Origin: Aquabacter sp965279295
GTDB taxonomy: Bacteria; Pseudomonadota; Alphaproteobacteria; Rhizobiales; Xanthobacteraceae
Assembly (NCBI GenBank): GCA_965279295.1
Contig: CBDIHQ010000014.1
DNA: 64,000 nucleotides
Strand: one strand, 5' to 3'
A program made the translations under genes and the position numbers. The first letter of the stretch is position 1; every line of letters begins with the position of its first letter. Below, one piece after another: positions 35,373 to 45,964 of this stretch. Below the pieces are notes generated by a model. It saw nothing but the letters and a program-made list of their open reading frames with translations, searched no databases and had not been told where the DNA came from.

Positions 35373-36356
35373 CTAGTCCGTCTTGCGCATCACCGCTTCG
35401 CTGGCCATCAGGGCCAGGGTGCCGAGCACCAGCGGCGCCAGGAAATAGGTGAAGCGGAACAGCAGCAGGGCGCCCACCAGATTGGCGCCCGGCAGCAGAT
35501 GTTGCACAACAGTCTCGATCACCCCCAGCCCGCCCGGCACATGGGTCACCATGGTCGCCGCATTGGCGATGACATAGGCGGCGGTGACGTCGGCAAAACC
35601 CACCTCCCGCACCCCCGCCAGCGCCTGATGAAGGCATGCCGCGACACAGACGAAATTGGCGATCCCCACCGTGACCTGCGCCAGTGCCAGCTTCACGGAG
35701 GGAAATTCCAGGCGCCAAGTCCGGATCACCAGAGGCGCGCGCCAGAACGCGGCCAGCGCCACATAGCCGGCCGGCGCGGCGAGACAGGCGAGGGCAAGGC
35801 CATAGGCAGTGGCGCGGGACAGCCCCGCCATCTCTTGCGCCGCCTCCGGCCGCAGCAGCAGGGCGATGCCCGCGAGGCCGGTCAGGCCCAGGCCCACGGC
35901 GGTACCGCAGAACACGATCACCTTCGCCACGTCGCCGGCGCTGAGCCCCCAGCGGGAATAATAGCGATAGCGCACGGCGCCCGAGGAGAGCGCGGCAAGG
36001 CCGATATTATGGCCGAGCGATAGGCTGACGAACGAGGCCAGCGCCGCCTTGGGATAGGGCAGGGGCTTTCCCGCATAGCGCAGGCCGAGATAGTCGAAAA
36101 AGCTGAGGCAGATATAGCTTCCCGCCGCGAACGCAATACTCGCCGCAATGCGCCAGGCCGGGACGGCGGAAACCGCCGCCTGGAGTTCACTGAAGCTGTA
36201 GCGGCTGAGCGAGCGGTGCAGCAGGAACACGCCAAGCGACACGGCGGCCAGCGCCACCGCGATCTGGAACGCACGGGTCCGGAACAGCGCAACGAGGCGG
36301 CGCCAGGTGCCGCCCCAGAATGACGCGTGCTCGCGCCGATCCTGCCAGGACGTCAT
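35373..36356 (-). CDS. UPF0104/YbhN-like membrane protein
   Basis: A 327-residue polytopic membrane protein with about seven to eight hydrophobic helices, related to the flippase-like transmembrane domain of lysylphosphatidylglycerol synthases. Typical motifs are SFFDYLGLRYAGKPLPYPKA, SLGHNIGLAALSSGAVRYRY and HVPGGLGVIETVVQHLLPG. It lacks the cytoplasmic aminoacyl-transferase domain of MprF, so it is unlikely to make lysyl-lipids itself. A role in lipid transport is plausible but inferred. Its ATG overlaps the upstream YbhP-like stop by 4 bp. Confidence 0.9.
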   Translation of the reverse strand: MTSWQDRREHASFWGGTWRRLVALFRTRAFQIAVALAAVSLGVFLLHRSLSRYSFSELQAAVSAVPAWRIAASIAFAAGSYICLSFFDYLGLRYAGKPLPYPKAALASFVSLSLGHNIGLAALSSGAVRYRYYSRWGLSAGDVAKVIVFCGTAVGLGLTGLAGIALLLRPEAAQEMAGLSRATAYGLALACLAAPAGYVALAAFWRAPLVIRTWRLEFPSVKLALAQVTVGIANFVCVAACLHQALAGVREVGFADVTAAYVIANAATMVTHVPGGLGVIETVVQHLLPGANLVGALLLFRFTYFLAPLVLGTLALMASEAVMRKTD

Positions 36357-37213
36357 ATCGCAACCCCCGCAACGACTGGCGCGGCAAGCGCCATTTCGCC
36401 AAGCGCCATCTCAGTCGCCGGCACCAGCAGGTCGACGCACAGCGGCAGATGGTCCGACGCCACACGCGCCGCGCCGGTGCGCAGGATGCTGACGGTGTCG
36501 GTAGTCACGCCGCCACCCACGAACGCATGGTCGAGACGCAGCACCGGCAGGCGGCTCGGGAAGGTGGGCAGCGGGCTCTGCCCGTTCATCCGCTGCACGT
36601 CCTGTAACTGCGCGGCAAGGCGCCGGTAGGCGCGGGAGACGGGCGGCGAATTGAGATCGCCCATCAGCACCACCGGCCCGGTGCAGGCGGGGTGGCCGAG
36701 CCAGTCCGGCCCCAACAGGGCGTCCGCCTGGGCTAGACGTTCCTGCGCCAGCAGGCCGAAATGGGTGTTGATGATCTGCACCCTGGCGCCCGGCAGATGT
36801 GCCTCCACCCAGAGCGCGCCGCGCGGTTCGGTGCGCAAGCGGCCCCCGGGCAAGGCGCCCGCCTTTACCAGCCTGAGCGGCAGGGTTGAGAGGATGGCGT
36901 CGCCATAGAGTTCTTCCACCACCCGGATAGCGGGGTGGAAATGCAAATTCATGCGCAGCGCCGAGGCGATGGCCTGCGCCTGATCCACGCCGCCGCTGCG
37001 CGCGCGGTTCACGTCCACCTCCTGGAGCGCCACCACCTGCGCGCCGCTCTCCGCGATCACCTGCGCGATGCGCTCGGGGGCATAGCGCCCGTCCAGGCCG
37101 TAGCAGCGGCGCACATTGTAGGTGAGGATCCGGAGCCGTGCGGGCGGCGCCAGCGCGAGGGAATGCGAGCTTGCGGGCGCCAATTGGGCTGGGGTGATCT
37201 CGAAAACTGCCAT
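36353..37213 (-). CDS. Endonuclease/exonuclease/phosphatase family protein (YbhP-like)
   Basis: A 286-residue member of the EEP (DNase I-like) superfamily. Motifs include RILTYNVRRCYGLDGRYAPE, QVVALQEVDVNRARSGG (metal-binding Glu), IINTHFGLLA, VVLMGDLNSPPVSRAYR (Asp/Asn pair) and the final ASDHLPLCVDL (catalytic Asp-His). There is no signal peptide. Although the fold includes nucleases, linkage to a PLD enzyme and a YbhN homologue suggests a phosphodiester or lipid head-group substrate; this is inferred. It is co-translated with the YbhN-like gene (ATGA overlap). Confidence 0.88.
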   Translation of the reverse strand: MAVFEITPAQLAPASSHSLALAPPARLRILTYNVRRCYGLDGRYAPERIAQVIAESGAQVVALQEVDVNRARSGGVDQAQAIASALRMNLHFHPAIRVVEELYGDAILSTLPLRLVKAGALPGGRLRTEPRGALWVEAHLPGARVQIINTHFGLLAQERLAQADALLGPDWLGHPACTGPVVLMGDLNSPPVSRAYRRLAAQLQDVQRMNGQSPLPTFPSRLPVLRLDHAFVGGGVTTDTVSILRTGAARVASDHLPLCVDLLVPATEMALGEMALAAPVVAGVAI

Positions 37214-37289
37214 TTCCAGACAACGCCGTCAGGCCTTCGCGGTTCAATCTCCTTTTCCGCGTCATGCTTGGCCCGGTATCTCGGCCTCA

Positions 37290-37350
37290 AGGAGCGTCGC
37301 GTAATGCGCGATAGCTCCCTCTCCCGCTTGCGGGGAGGGAATACCGCAGC
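37290..37350. repeat. REP-like palindrome, 37.3 kb copy
   Basis: CTCCCTCTCCCGCTTGCGGG and the following GAGGGAATACCGCAGCGATC lie in the 147-bp gap between the cardiolipin synthase and YbhP-like genes. The left flank (GGAGCGTCGCGTAATGCGCG) matches the flank type at 6.9 and 27.8 kb. Confidence 0.6.
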
Positions 37351-37359
37351 GATCCCCGC

Positions 37360-38805
37360 TCAGAGCACCGGGCCGAGCGTCGCGATGGAATTGTCCCAGA
37401 GCTGGCGCCATTTGCTGGTTGCGTCCACCTGCGCGCGCGTCACCGGCGGGGCGGCATCCAGGAACACCTGCTGGCGTGCCCTCAGCGTCTTGGTGAAGGC
37501 TTCATCGTGCAGCAGGATGTTGTTTTCCGCGTTCAGCTCGAAGCTGCGGCGGTCGATGTTGGCCGAGCCGATCAACGCCACCTCGCCATCGCAGGTGAGC
37601 GTCTTGGCGTGCAGCAGGCCGCCGACATATTCGCGGATCTCGACGCCGGCATCCAGCAGTTCGCGATAATAGCTGCGGCTCGCCGCCGCCACGATCCAGG
37701 AATCGTTGCGCCTGGGAAACACTATGGTGGTGGCGACGCCGCGCCGCGCGCTGGCGCACAAGGCAGCCTGGATCGGCTCATCCGGGATATAATAGGGCGT
37801 CGTGATCACCAGCTCGTGCCGGGCCGCGTTCATCAGCGAGATGAACGTCTCCGGCATCGCGGAATAGCGCACGTCCGCCCCCGAGCCGATCACCTGGGCG
37901 ATGAAACCCGGCACCGGCGGGGGCAGGGGCTCGGCAAACATCGGGCTTAGGTCCTCGTCGCTCTGCGCCATCCAATTGCTGGCGAACAGATGCTGGTTCT
38001 GCCGCACCACGGGCCCCTCGAACCGCGCCATCACATCCACCCAGGGCGCGAACTTGGCCTTCACCGCGAACGCCGCGTCGGCGCAGTTCTGGCTGCCGCA
38101 GTAGGTGATGGCATTGTCGATCACCAGGATCTTGCGGTGATTGCGCATGTCGATGCGGCCCTTGAAGGGGCGCAGCAGCGGGTTGCCGATGGGCAGCGCC
38201 GCACCGAGCTTCACCCCGCTCGCCGCCATGTCTTTCCAGTGCGCCGAGCGGATAAGGGCGCGCGAGCCGAGATCATCCGCCAGCGCCCGGCAGGTGACGC
38301 CCCGCGCGGCCGCGCGCTTCAGCGCCTCCACCATCTTCAGGCCGCTGCCGTCCGCCAGCCAGATGTAGAACAGCACATGCACGCTCTCGCGCGCGGCATC
38401 GATGTCCTTCACCATGGACGCGATTGAGGCGGCGGAATCCGCCATCAATGTCGCCCGGTTTCCCGCGACCGGGAGATAATGACTCACCGAACGGCCGACC
38501 CGGAACAGCAGCACGAACCGGTCGGGCACATTCGCCTCCACCGAAGGGCCGGCCACCGTCTCGGCGGGCGGCAGTTGCGCAAACGCCTGCTTCAATCGCC
38601 GGATGCGGTTGCGGCCCAGATTGACCTCGCCGAACAGGATGTAGGCCAGCACACCGAGCAGCGGCGCGATCAATATGACCAGCACCCAGGCAAGCCGGGA
38701 GGACGGCTCGCGATGGGGGCGCAGCAGCGCGCGCACGATGAAGATGAGCTGGAGGGTCACATGAACGGCGAATAAGACCCAGGCGAGAACGGCGGAATCA
38801 TGCAT
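37360..38805 (-). CDS. cls: Cardiolipin synthase
   Basis: A 481-residue membrane-anchored PLD-family enzyme that makes cardiolipin from phosphatidylglycerol. Two N-terminal transmembrane helices (about 5-28 and 36-58, VLAWVLFAVHVTLQLIFIV and LAWVLVILIAPLLGVLAYIL) precede the FGEVNLGRNRIRR segment. HKD motif 1 is HRKILVIDNAITYCGSQNC and motif 2 is HAKTLTCDGEVALIGSANID. The C-terminus ends DNSIATLGPVL, typical of the family, as is the overall length. It is upstream of the YbhP/YbhN-like pair on the same strand but separated by a repeat. Confidence 0.95.
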   Translation of the reverse strand: MHDSAVLAWVLFAVHVTLQLIFIVRALLRPHREPSSRLAWVLVILIAPLLGVLAYILFGEVNLGRNRIRRLKQAFAQLPPAETVAGPSVEANVPDRFVLLFRVGRSVSHYLPVAGNRATLMADSAASIASMVKDIDAARESVHVLFYIWLADGSGLKMVEALKRAAARGVTCRALADDLGSRALIRSAHWKDMAASGVKLGAALPIGNPLLRPFKGRIDMRNHRKILVIDNAITYCGSQNCADAAFAVKAKFAPWVDVMARFEGPVVRQNQHLFASNWMAQSDEDLSPMFAEPLPPPVPGFIAQVIGSGADVRYSAMPETFISLMNAARHELVITTPYYIPDEPIQAALCASARRGVATTIVFPRRNDSWIVAAASRSYYRELLDAGVEIREYVGGLLHAKTLTCDGEVALIGSANIDRRSFELNAENNILLHDEAFTKTLRARQQVFLDAAPPVTRAQVDATSKWRQLWDNSIATLGPVL

Positions 38806-39277
38806 GTCGAGCAGGCACCAGAGAGGGTGTTTCCCCCATTAGATCATGTTTGCCGCTTGAGCGAGGTGCGAGAGAGGGCGGGACCGGTGCGTTATGCGGC
38901 GCGCCCGCTCTCTCGCGTGTGGGCAGGGCCGGTTCCCCCAAAGGCAGAGGCGTCGGTGCGTGGCACGCGGCCAGCCAGATCCAGGCATGCGAGGACCGCG
39001 AGCGCACCCTCCACGTTAGTCTCGCCCTCACGGGGGCGTCGCCGCCGCCGGTGCCAGCCCCGCCCGGTTCGCCCAGTCTGTCACCACCAGCGGCGGGCTC
39101 GCCACAAGGCCGCTCTCGCTGGCCTGCCGCAATGCTTTGCCACCACACCTTCGAGATCGGCCGCACAAGCCGACGCGAAGCGGGCGAATACCACCTGGAA
39201 TGCCGCCGAATTCAGCGGCCCCAGGACACGCCTGCCCGCATAGGGAGGGGGCGGGCCACCATGATGTTACGGTCTTT
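38806..39277. other. 472-bp intergenic region, no supported gene
   Basis: Both strands carry short open frames, but none has a convincing start, RBS or recognisable family. The minus-strand frames near 39060-39240 (LNSAAFQVVFARFASACAAD; LVASPPLVVTDWANRAG) may be decayed coding sequence downstream of the hydratase gene. Nothing else is evident. Confidence 0.4.
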
Positions 39278-40060
39278 TCAGGCGCGAAGCCTCAGCGTGA
39301 TGATGCCCAGCGGTCCGAAATCCGCGACCGCCAGGCAGGCACGATCAATCGGCAAAGGCGTGATGGCGGAACCCGTGGTTACGATCTGGCCCGCGCGCAG
39401 CGGGCTCGACAGCGGCTGCGCGTTGGCGAGCGCCAGGACCGCTTTCAACGGATCGCCGAGGATGCGGGCGCCGGTGCCGGTTGCCGCCGGTGCGCCGTCC
39501 AAGGTCAGGTCCACCTTTGCCCCGCAGCGGTCGAATTGGAGCCAATCCACCAAGTCCGTGCCATGGACAAACGCGCCGTTGCCCATGTTGTCTGCGAGCC
39601 GCAGTGCGCCCGGCGCATTGGGGGGCACCCGCCCGTCCGCCACCTCGAATGCGGGAATGATGGCGCTGACCGCATCCGCCACCTCTTCCAGCGTGTAAGG
39701 TGTGGCGCGCGGCGGGAGATCGCGGCCCAGCCGGAAGGCGAATTCGCACTCCAGCATCGGCGTGAGGAATCCCGAAAGCGGCAGATCGGCGGGCGCGGCG
39801 TGGACCGCACCGGCGAGCAGCGGCCCGGCGACCGGGCGGGCACCGCCATAGGCGCCCTGATCGGCGGGATTGAGCGCCGTCACCTTCCACCCGCGCACCG
39901 CCTCTCCGGCAAGCCGCACGATTTCGGCCTGAACCGCATAGGCATGTTCAGGTGTCTGCGGGAACGACCCCTCGATGCGGGCCCATCTCCCTGCCTGGCG
40001 CGCGGTGTGGAGTTCCAGCGCGAGCGCGCCTGCCTCCACATTTGCCTCCAGCCCGCTCAT
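39278..40060 (-). CDS. 2-keto-4-pentenoate hydratase-like protein
   Basis: A 260-residue protein of the MhpD/hydratase-decarboxylase branch of the fumarylacetoacetase superfamily. Characteristic segments are AYAVQAEIVRLAGEAVRGWK, LTPMLECEFAFRLGRDLPPR (metal-binding Glu residues), FEVADGRVPPNAPGALRLAD and GARILGDPLKAVLALANAQP. Relatives hydrate 2-hydroxypenta-2,4-dienoates in meta-cleavage pathways. Its ATG overlaps the fdxA stop by 4 bp, giving an operon aroE-like, fdxA, hydratase. The natural substrate is uncertain. Confidence 0.85.
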   Translation of the reverse strand: MSGLEANVEAGALALELHTARQAGRWARIEGSFPQTPEHAYAVQAEIVRLAGEAVRGWKVTALNPADQGAYGGARPVAGPLLAGAVHAAPADLPLSGFLTPMLECEFAFRLGRDLPPRATPYTLEEVADAVSAIIPAFEVADGRVPPNAPGALRLADNMGNGAFVHGTDLVDWLQFDRCGAKVDLTLDGAPAATGTGARILGDPLKAVLALANAQPLSSPLRAGQIVTTGSAITPLPIDRACLAVADFGPLGIITLRLRA

Positions 40061-40389
40061 CGCGGCGCCGGGGTCGGGTCGAACGATGAGACCTTGTCCA
40101 CCACGCCGTTCCAGGCGTCGGCATCAGGCGGGGCTGGAAGCCGCTTTGTCAGGTTCGGCCATTGCAGGGCGAAGGTGCGATTATGGTCGAGCCATTCGGA
40201 GTGGCCGTCATCCCCCTCGGCCTTGATGGCATCAGCAGGGCATTCCGGCTCGCAGACACCGCAATCGATGCATTCGTCGGGATTGATGACGAGCATGTTC
40301 TCGCCCTCGTAGAAGCAATCGACCGGGCAGACCTCCACGCAGTCGGTGTATTTGCAGCGGATGCAATTTTCAGTGACGACATAGCCCAT
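40057..40389 (-). CDS. fdxA: Seven-iron ferredoxin
   Basis: A 110-residue ferredoxin with a 3Fe-4S plus 4Fe-4S arrangement: CIRCKYTDCVEVCPVDCF at the N-terminus and CIDCGVCEPECPADAI near residue 40. A ~45-residue C-terminal extension (LDHNRTFALQWPNLTKRLPA) is typical of the alphaproteobacterial FdxA family. It carries electrons for an unknown partner. Its position between a shikimate dehydrogenase-like gene and a hydratase gene is not the usual fdxA context and suggests either co-opted regulation or a redox step in that pathway. Confidence 0.95.
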   Translation of the reverse strand: MGYVVTENCIRCKYTDCVEVCPVDCFYEGENMLVINPDECIDCGVCEPECPADAIKAEGDDGHSEWLDHNRTFALQWPNLTKRLPAPPDADAWNGVVDKVSSFDPTPAPR

Positions 40390-40420
40390 GGGGTGCCTCG
40401 TTTGGGATGTCTCGTTCAGA

Positions 40421-41230
40421 TCAGGCGGCGGCGAAGGCGGCGCGGGAGAGGCCGAAATACGCCATCATCAGATCGCGCTGCCCATCCAGCATGTGCTTGC
40501 CCTGGTGGATCTTGCAGCCGCGCGCGGCGGCGGCATGGAGCAGCGGCGTGGTCTCCGGCTTCATCAGCACTTCCGCCACCAGCGTGGAGGGCTCGGCCTT
40601 TTCCACATCGAAGGAGAAGCCATCGCCCGCCTCCAACCCGAGCGGCGTGGTATTGACCGCGATGTCGTGGCCGCGGGGATCGCGCGTGCCGAAGGCTACC
40701 TCTACCTCAGGAAAAGCCGCCTTCACACGCGCCAGCAGCGCCTCGCCTCGCTCACGCGTGCGGTTGAAAATTGTCAGCGCCTGGATGCCCGCCCCGGCGA
40801 GGGCAAAGGCAAGCGCGCTCGCTGCGCCACCCGCGCCGGCGAGATACACCCGCTTTCCCCGCACATCGGTGCCGGCCCGCGCGAGGCCGGTAACGAAGCC
40901 GTGGCCGTCCAGCATGGTGCCGGTATAAGAGCCGTCAGGCTCGCGCCGCACGGTGTTCACCGCCTCGACCAGCGCCCCGTCGCGCCCCAGATGGTCCATC
41001 ATCGTCGCGACCCGCGCCTTGTGCGGAGCGGTGACGATGAAGCCGTCGAGATTGGCGATCGCCTTCAGCCCGGCGATGCCCGCCTCCAGATATTCGGGGC
41101 GAATCTGGATCGGCACGCAGACGGCATCGATGCCGTGCTCGGCGAAATAGGCATTGAACACGATGGGCGTGCGCACATGGGCGACAGGGTCGCCGATGAT
41201 CGCGAAAAGGCGGGCACTTCCGGCAACCAT
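40421..41230 (-). CDS. Shikimate dehydrogenase family protein (AroE-like)
   Basis: A 269-residue protein of the shikimate/quinate dehydrogenase family. The catalytic Lys is present in TAPHKARVATMMD and the Asp in MLDGHGFVTGL. The cofactor motif is VYLAGAGGAASALAFALAGA, with NRTRERG after it, suggesting NADP binding. The N-terminal substrate loop, normally SxSP, reads VRTP here, so both shikimate-binding serines are missing and a different substrate is likely. The SD (AAGGAAG) lies inside a 44-bp palindrome directly upstream. It is the first gene of a three-gene operon with fdxA and a hydratase. Confidence 0.87.
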   Translation of the reverse strand: MVAGSARLFAIIGDPVAHVRTPIVFNAYFAEHGIDAVCVPIQIRPEYLEAGIAGLKAIANLDGFIVTAPHKARVATMMDHLGRDGALVEAVNTVRREPDGSYTGTMLDGHGFVTGLARAGTDVRGKRVYLAGAGGAASALAFALAGAGIQALTIFNRTRERGEALLARVKAAFPEVEVAFGTRDPRGHDIAVNTTPLGLEAGDGFSFDVEKAEPSTLVAEVLMKPETTPLLHAAAARGCKIHQGKHMLDGQRDLMMAYFGLSRAAFAAA

Positions 41231-41234
41231 CGGG

Positions 41235-41278
41235 CGCTTCCTTATTAACTATCTAGTTAGATAGATAATAAGGAAGCG
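41235..41278. promoter_or_regulatory. 44-bp palindromic operator at the aroE-like operon
   Basis: The 44 bases are symmetric about 41256/41257 with a single mismatched pair (41248/41265). The centre is CTATCTA-GT-TAGATAG and the outer arms CGCTTCCTTATTA and TAATAAGGAAGCG are 13 bp each. The element overlaps the Shine-Dalgarno of the aroE-like gene 4 bp downstream. It is probably a repressor site or an RNA hairpin occluding the RBS. No regulator gene is adjacent. Confidence 0.75.
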
Positions 41279-41695
41279 ATCCGTCTTGTCAATTTGAGCT
41301 GCGCTTTTGAAGCTGTTCGGTGGGCGCCTGTCCGCGATGCGCGGGCCGGAAGGTTATCGCATGCGTTGGTTTGATGCAGGGGCAGGACCGCCCCGCGGAA
41401 ACGAACGCGCGAAGGTGACGGCGGCAGGCGCGGACCTGGGCTCCGTCCACGCAAGCACGGTTTGAACAAGCAAAGTTTGAAATTGCGCGGGACCACCGCA
41501 GACGTACGGCTGCCCCGCCGGCCTGTTGGGCTAATTGGCCTCATCACCGCCACTTAGCTGGGCACGCAAATGTCCGCCCACATAGATGTCGCGTCCCGTC
41601 CTGGTCCGCCGGCTTGGTCAGCTACGCATCGGCAAAGCGAGGCGAACCGGTCTCCACGACCGATCGCCGTCCACCCGCCGAGGCATCCCGGCAGA
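41279..41695. other. Intergenic region between alaS and the aroE-like operon
   Basis: 417 bp without a supported gene or tRNA on either strand. It must contain the promoter of the aroE-like operon near 41280-41330 (the AT-richer TTGTCAATTTGAGC) and the end of the alaS transcript. No strong terminator hairpin is visible. Confidence 0.4.
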
Positions 41696-44344
<2,649 letters not shown>

Positions 44345-44532
44345 GTGCCGATCACCATCGCTTCTTGGACACTGCCAGACGGCACCTCGCGCGGCACCGG
44401 TGCCTCGCGACGCCGAATGAAAGGCACCGCAAAGGGACCCGACCCTTTAGCGATGCCGTTTCCGCTTGTCCAGAAAGGCGTATCGGAGGACGCCTCGCTC
44501 AGGGTCGGGCGTTCGCAATGCCCGAGATCCCC

Positions 44533-45609
44533 TTAAGCGTCGGAATCGTCGTCCTCTTCCGGGGTGCCGGCGAGAATCTGTTCCGCGATCAGGCCGGAAT
44601 TCTGCCGGATCGCGGCTTCGATCCGTCCCGCGATTTCCGCGTTCTGCTTGAGGAACGTCTTGGCATTCTCACGTCCCTGTCCCAGGCGCTGGCTGTCATA
44701 GGAGAACCAGGCCCCGGACTTCTCCACGATGCCGGCCTTTACACCGAGATCAAGCAATTCACCGGTCTTGGAGACGCCTTCGCCATACATGATGTCGAAT
44801 TCGACCTGCTTGAACGGCGCAGCCAGCTTGTTCTTGACCACCTTCACGCGGGTCTGATTGCCCACCACCTCCTCGCGCTCCTTGATCATGCCGATGCGGC
44901 GGATGTCGAGGCGGACGGAAGCGTAGAATTTCAGCGCATTGCCACCCGTGGTGGTCTCGGGTGAACCGTACATCACGCCGATCTTCATCCGGATTTGGTT
45001 GATGAAGATCACCATGGTGTTCGATTTGGAAATGGACGCCGTGAGCTTGCGAAGCGCCTGGCTCATGAGCCTGGCCTGCATGCCGGGCTGGCTGTCGCCC
45101 ATCTCGCCGTCGAGTTCGGCGCGCGGTGTCAGCGCCGCGACGGAATCCACCACCAGCACGTCGATCGCGCCGGAGCGCACAAGCGTGTCGGCAATCTCCA
45201 GCGCCTGCTCGCCGGCGTCCGGCTGCGAGATCAGGAGATCATCCAAATTCACGCCTAGCTTGCGGGCATAGATCGGGTCCAGCGCATGTTCGGCATCGAT
45301 GAAGGCGCATACCCCGCCCTTTTTCTGTGCTTCCGCGACAGTGTGGAGTGCGAGCGTGGTCTTGCCGGAGGATTCCGGCCCGAAAATCTCCACCACACGC
45401 CCCCGCGGCAAGCCGCCGATGCCGAGCGCAATATCCAAGCCCAGCGACCCGGAGGGCACGGTCTCGATTTCCATGACCTTGCCGCTCTTGCCGAGCCGCA
45501 TGATCGAGCCTTTACCGAAATGCCGCTCGATCTGCGACAGCGCGGCGTCGAGTGCTTTCGTCTTATCCATTGAGGAGCCTTCGACGAGTCTGAGAGTCGA
45601 CTGAGTCAT
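44533..45609 (-). CDS. recA: Recombinase A
   Basis: A 358-residue RecA. The Walker A motif is GPESSGKTTLALHTVAEAQ, and the L2 region MYGSPETTTGGNALKFYASV is intact. The C-terminus is acidic (TPEEDDDSDA). The start ATG at 45607-45609 gives MTQSTLRLVEGSSMDKTKAL, like the N-termini of rhizobial RecA; an upstream in-frame ATG is unlikely. It drives homologous recombination and LexA self-cleavage. A canonical alphaproteobacterial SOS box lies 64-78 bp upstream, and a Mu-like prophage starts about 100 bp beyond that box. Confidence 0.98.
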   Translation of the reverse strand: MTQSTLRLVEGSSMDKTKALDAALSQIERHFGKGSIMRLGKSGKVMEIETVPSGSLGLDIALGIGGLPRGRVVEIFGPESSGKTTLALHTVAEAQKKGGVCAFIDAEHALDPIYARKLGVNLDDLLISQPDAGEQALEIADTLVRSGAIDVLVVDSVAALTPRAELDGEMGDSQPGMQARLMSQALRKLTASISKSNTMVIFINQIRMKIGVMYGSPETTTGGNALKFYASVRLDIRRIGMIKEREEVVGNQTRVKVVKNKLAAPFKQVEFDIMYGEGVSKTGELLDLGVKAGIVEKSGAWFSYDSQRLGQGRENAKTFLKQNAEIAGRIEAAIRQNSGLIAEQILAGTPEEDDDSDA

Positions 45610-45672
45610 CGCTGTGTGGCCTTCCAAGCGCAAGGGCTATCGCGTAGAGAATTTGTACTTCATTTGTTCCGC

Positions 45673-45687
45673 GTTCGCAATATGTTC
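45673..45687 (-). promoter_or_regulatory. SOS box (LexA site) of recA
   Basis: On the minus strand the sequence is GAAC-ATATTGC-GAAC, an exact GAAC-N7-GAAC, the alphaproteobacterial LexA consensus. A further GAAC half-site lies 3 bp away. Its distance of 64 bp from the recA ATG fits promoter overlap. Confidence 0.88.
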
Positions 45688-45785
45688 TCATGAAGCTCGG
45701 TGGATTTATATTGTTGGTGGGAGGGCTTTCGCTTTTTGTCGATTTGGCTGGATGCGATCGCCGGAGCTATTTGTCGGTCTTTCGG

Positions 45786-45964
45786 TCGCAAAACGTTGCA
45801 AATCAAAGACAGTGCATGTTCCGCAATCGGAAATTTGGGGAACGCCAGGACTAGAGTTCGACAGATATATACGGAACACTCTGATTTAACTTGTTTTTTT
45901 GCGGCCTTCATTCCTGCGCAGGGCTGCGGTGAAGCCTGATTGCGGACCCTATTGCGGACCCTAG
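45786..45964. repeat. Phage left-end direct repeat, copy 1
   Basis: 179 bp that recur in the same orientation at 55028-55206 with about 13 differences by eye. It ends in a tandem 12-mer (ATTGCGGACCCT twice, 45939-45962) that abuts the repressor stop codon. In Mu the transposase-binding sites lie in the equivalent stretch between the left terminus and the repressor gene, so this is probably the phage left attachment end. The stretch 45610-45785 holds only recA promoter sequence. Confidence 0.7.

Noticed and set aside
38798..39243. Several 120-150 codon frames between cls and the hydratase gene
   Set aside because: Overlap on both strands, no RBS, no family resemblance; treated as non-coding or decayed.
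45607..45633. Upstream in-frame ATG for recA at 45633
   Set aside because: Would add an atypical peptide; ATG 45609 gives the usual rhizobial RecA N-terminus.
45660..45911. Minus-strand frame beginning MKAAKKQVKS, similar to one at 54938-55237
   Set aside because: Similarity comes from the 179-bp phage-end repeat. Both frames run out into unrelated sequence, one through the recA SOS box.
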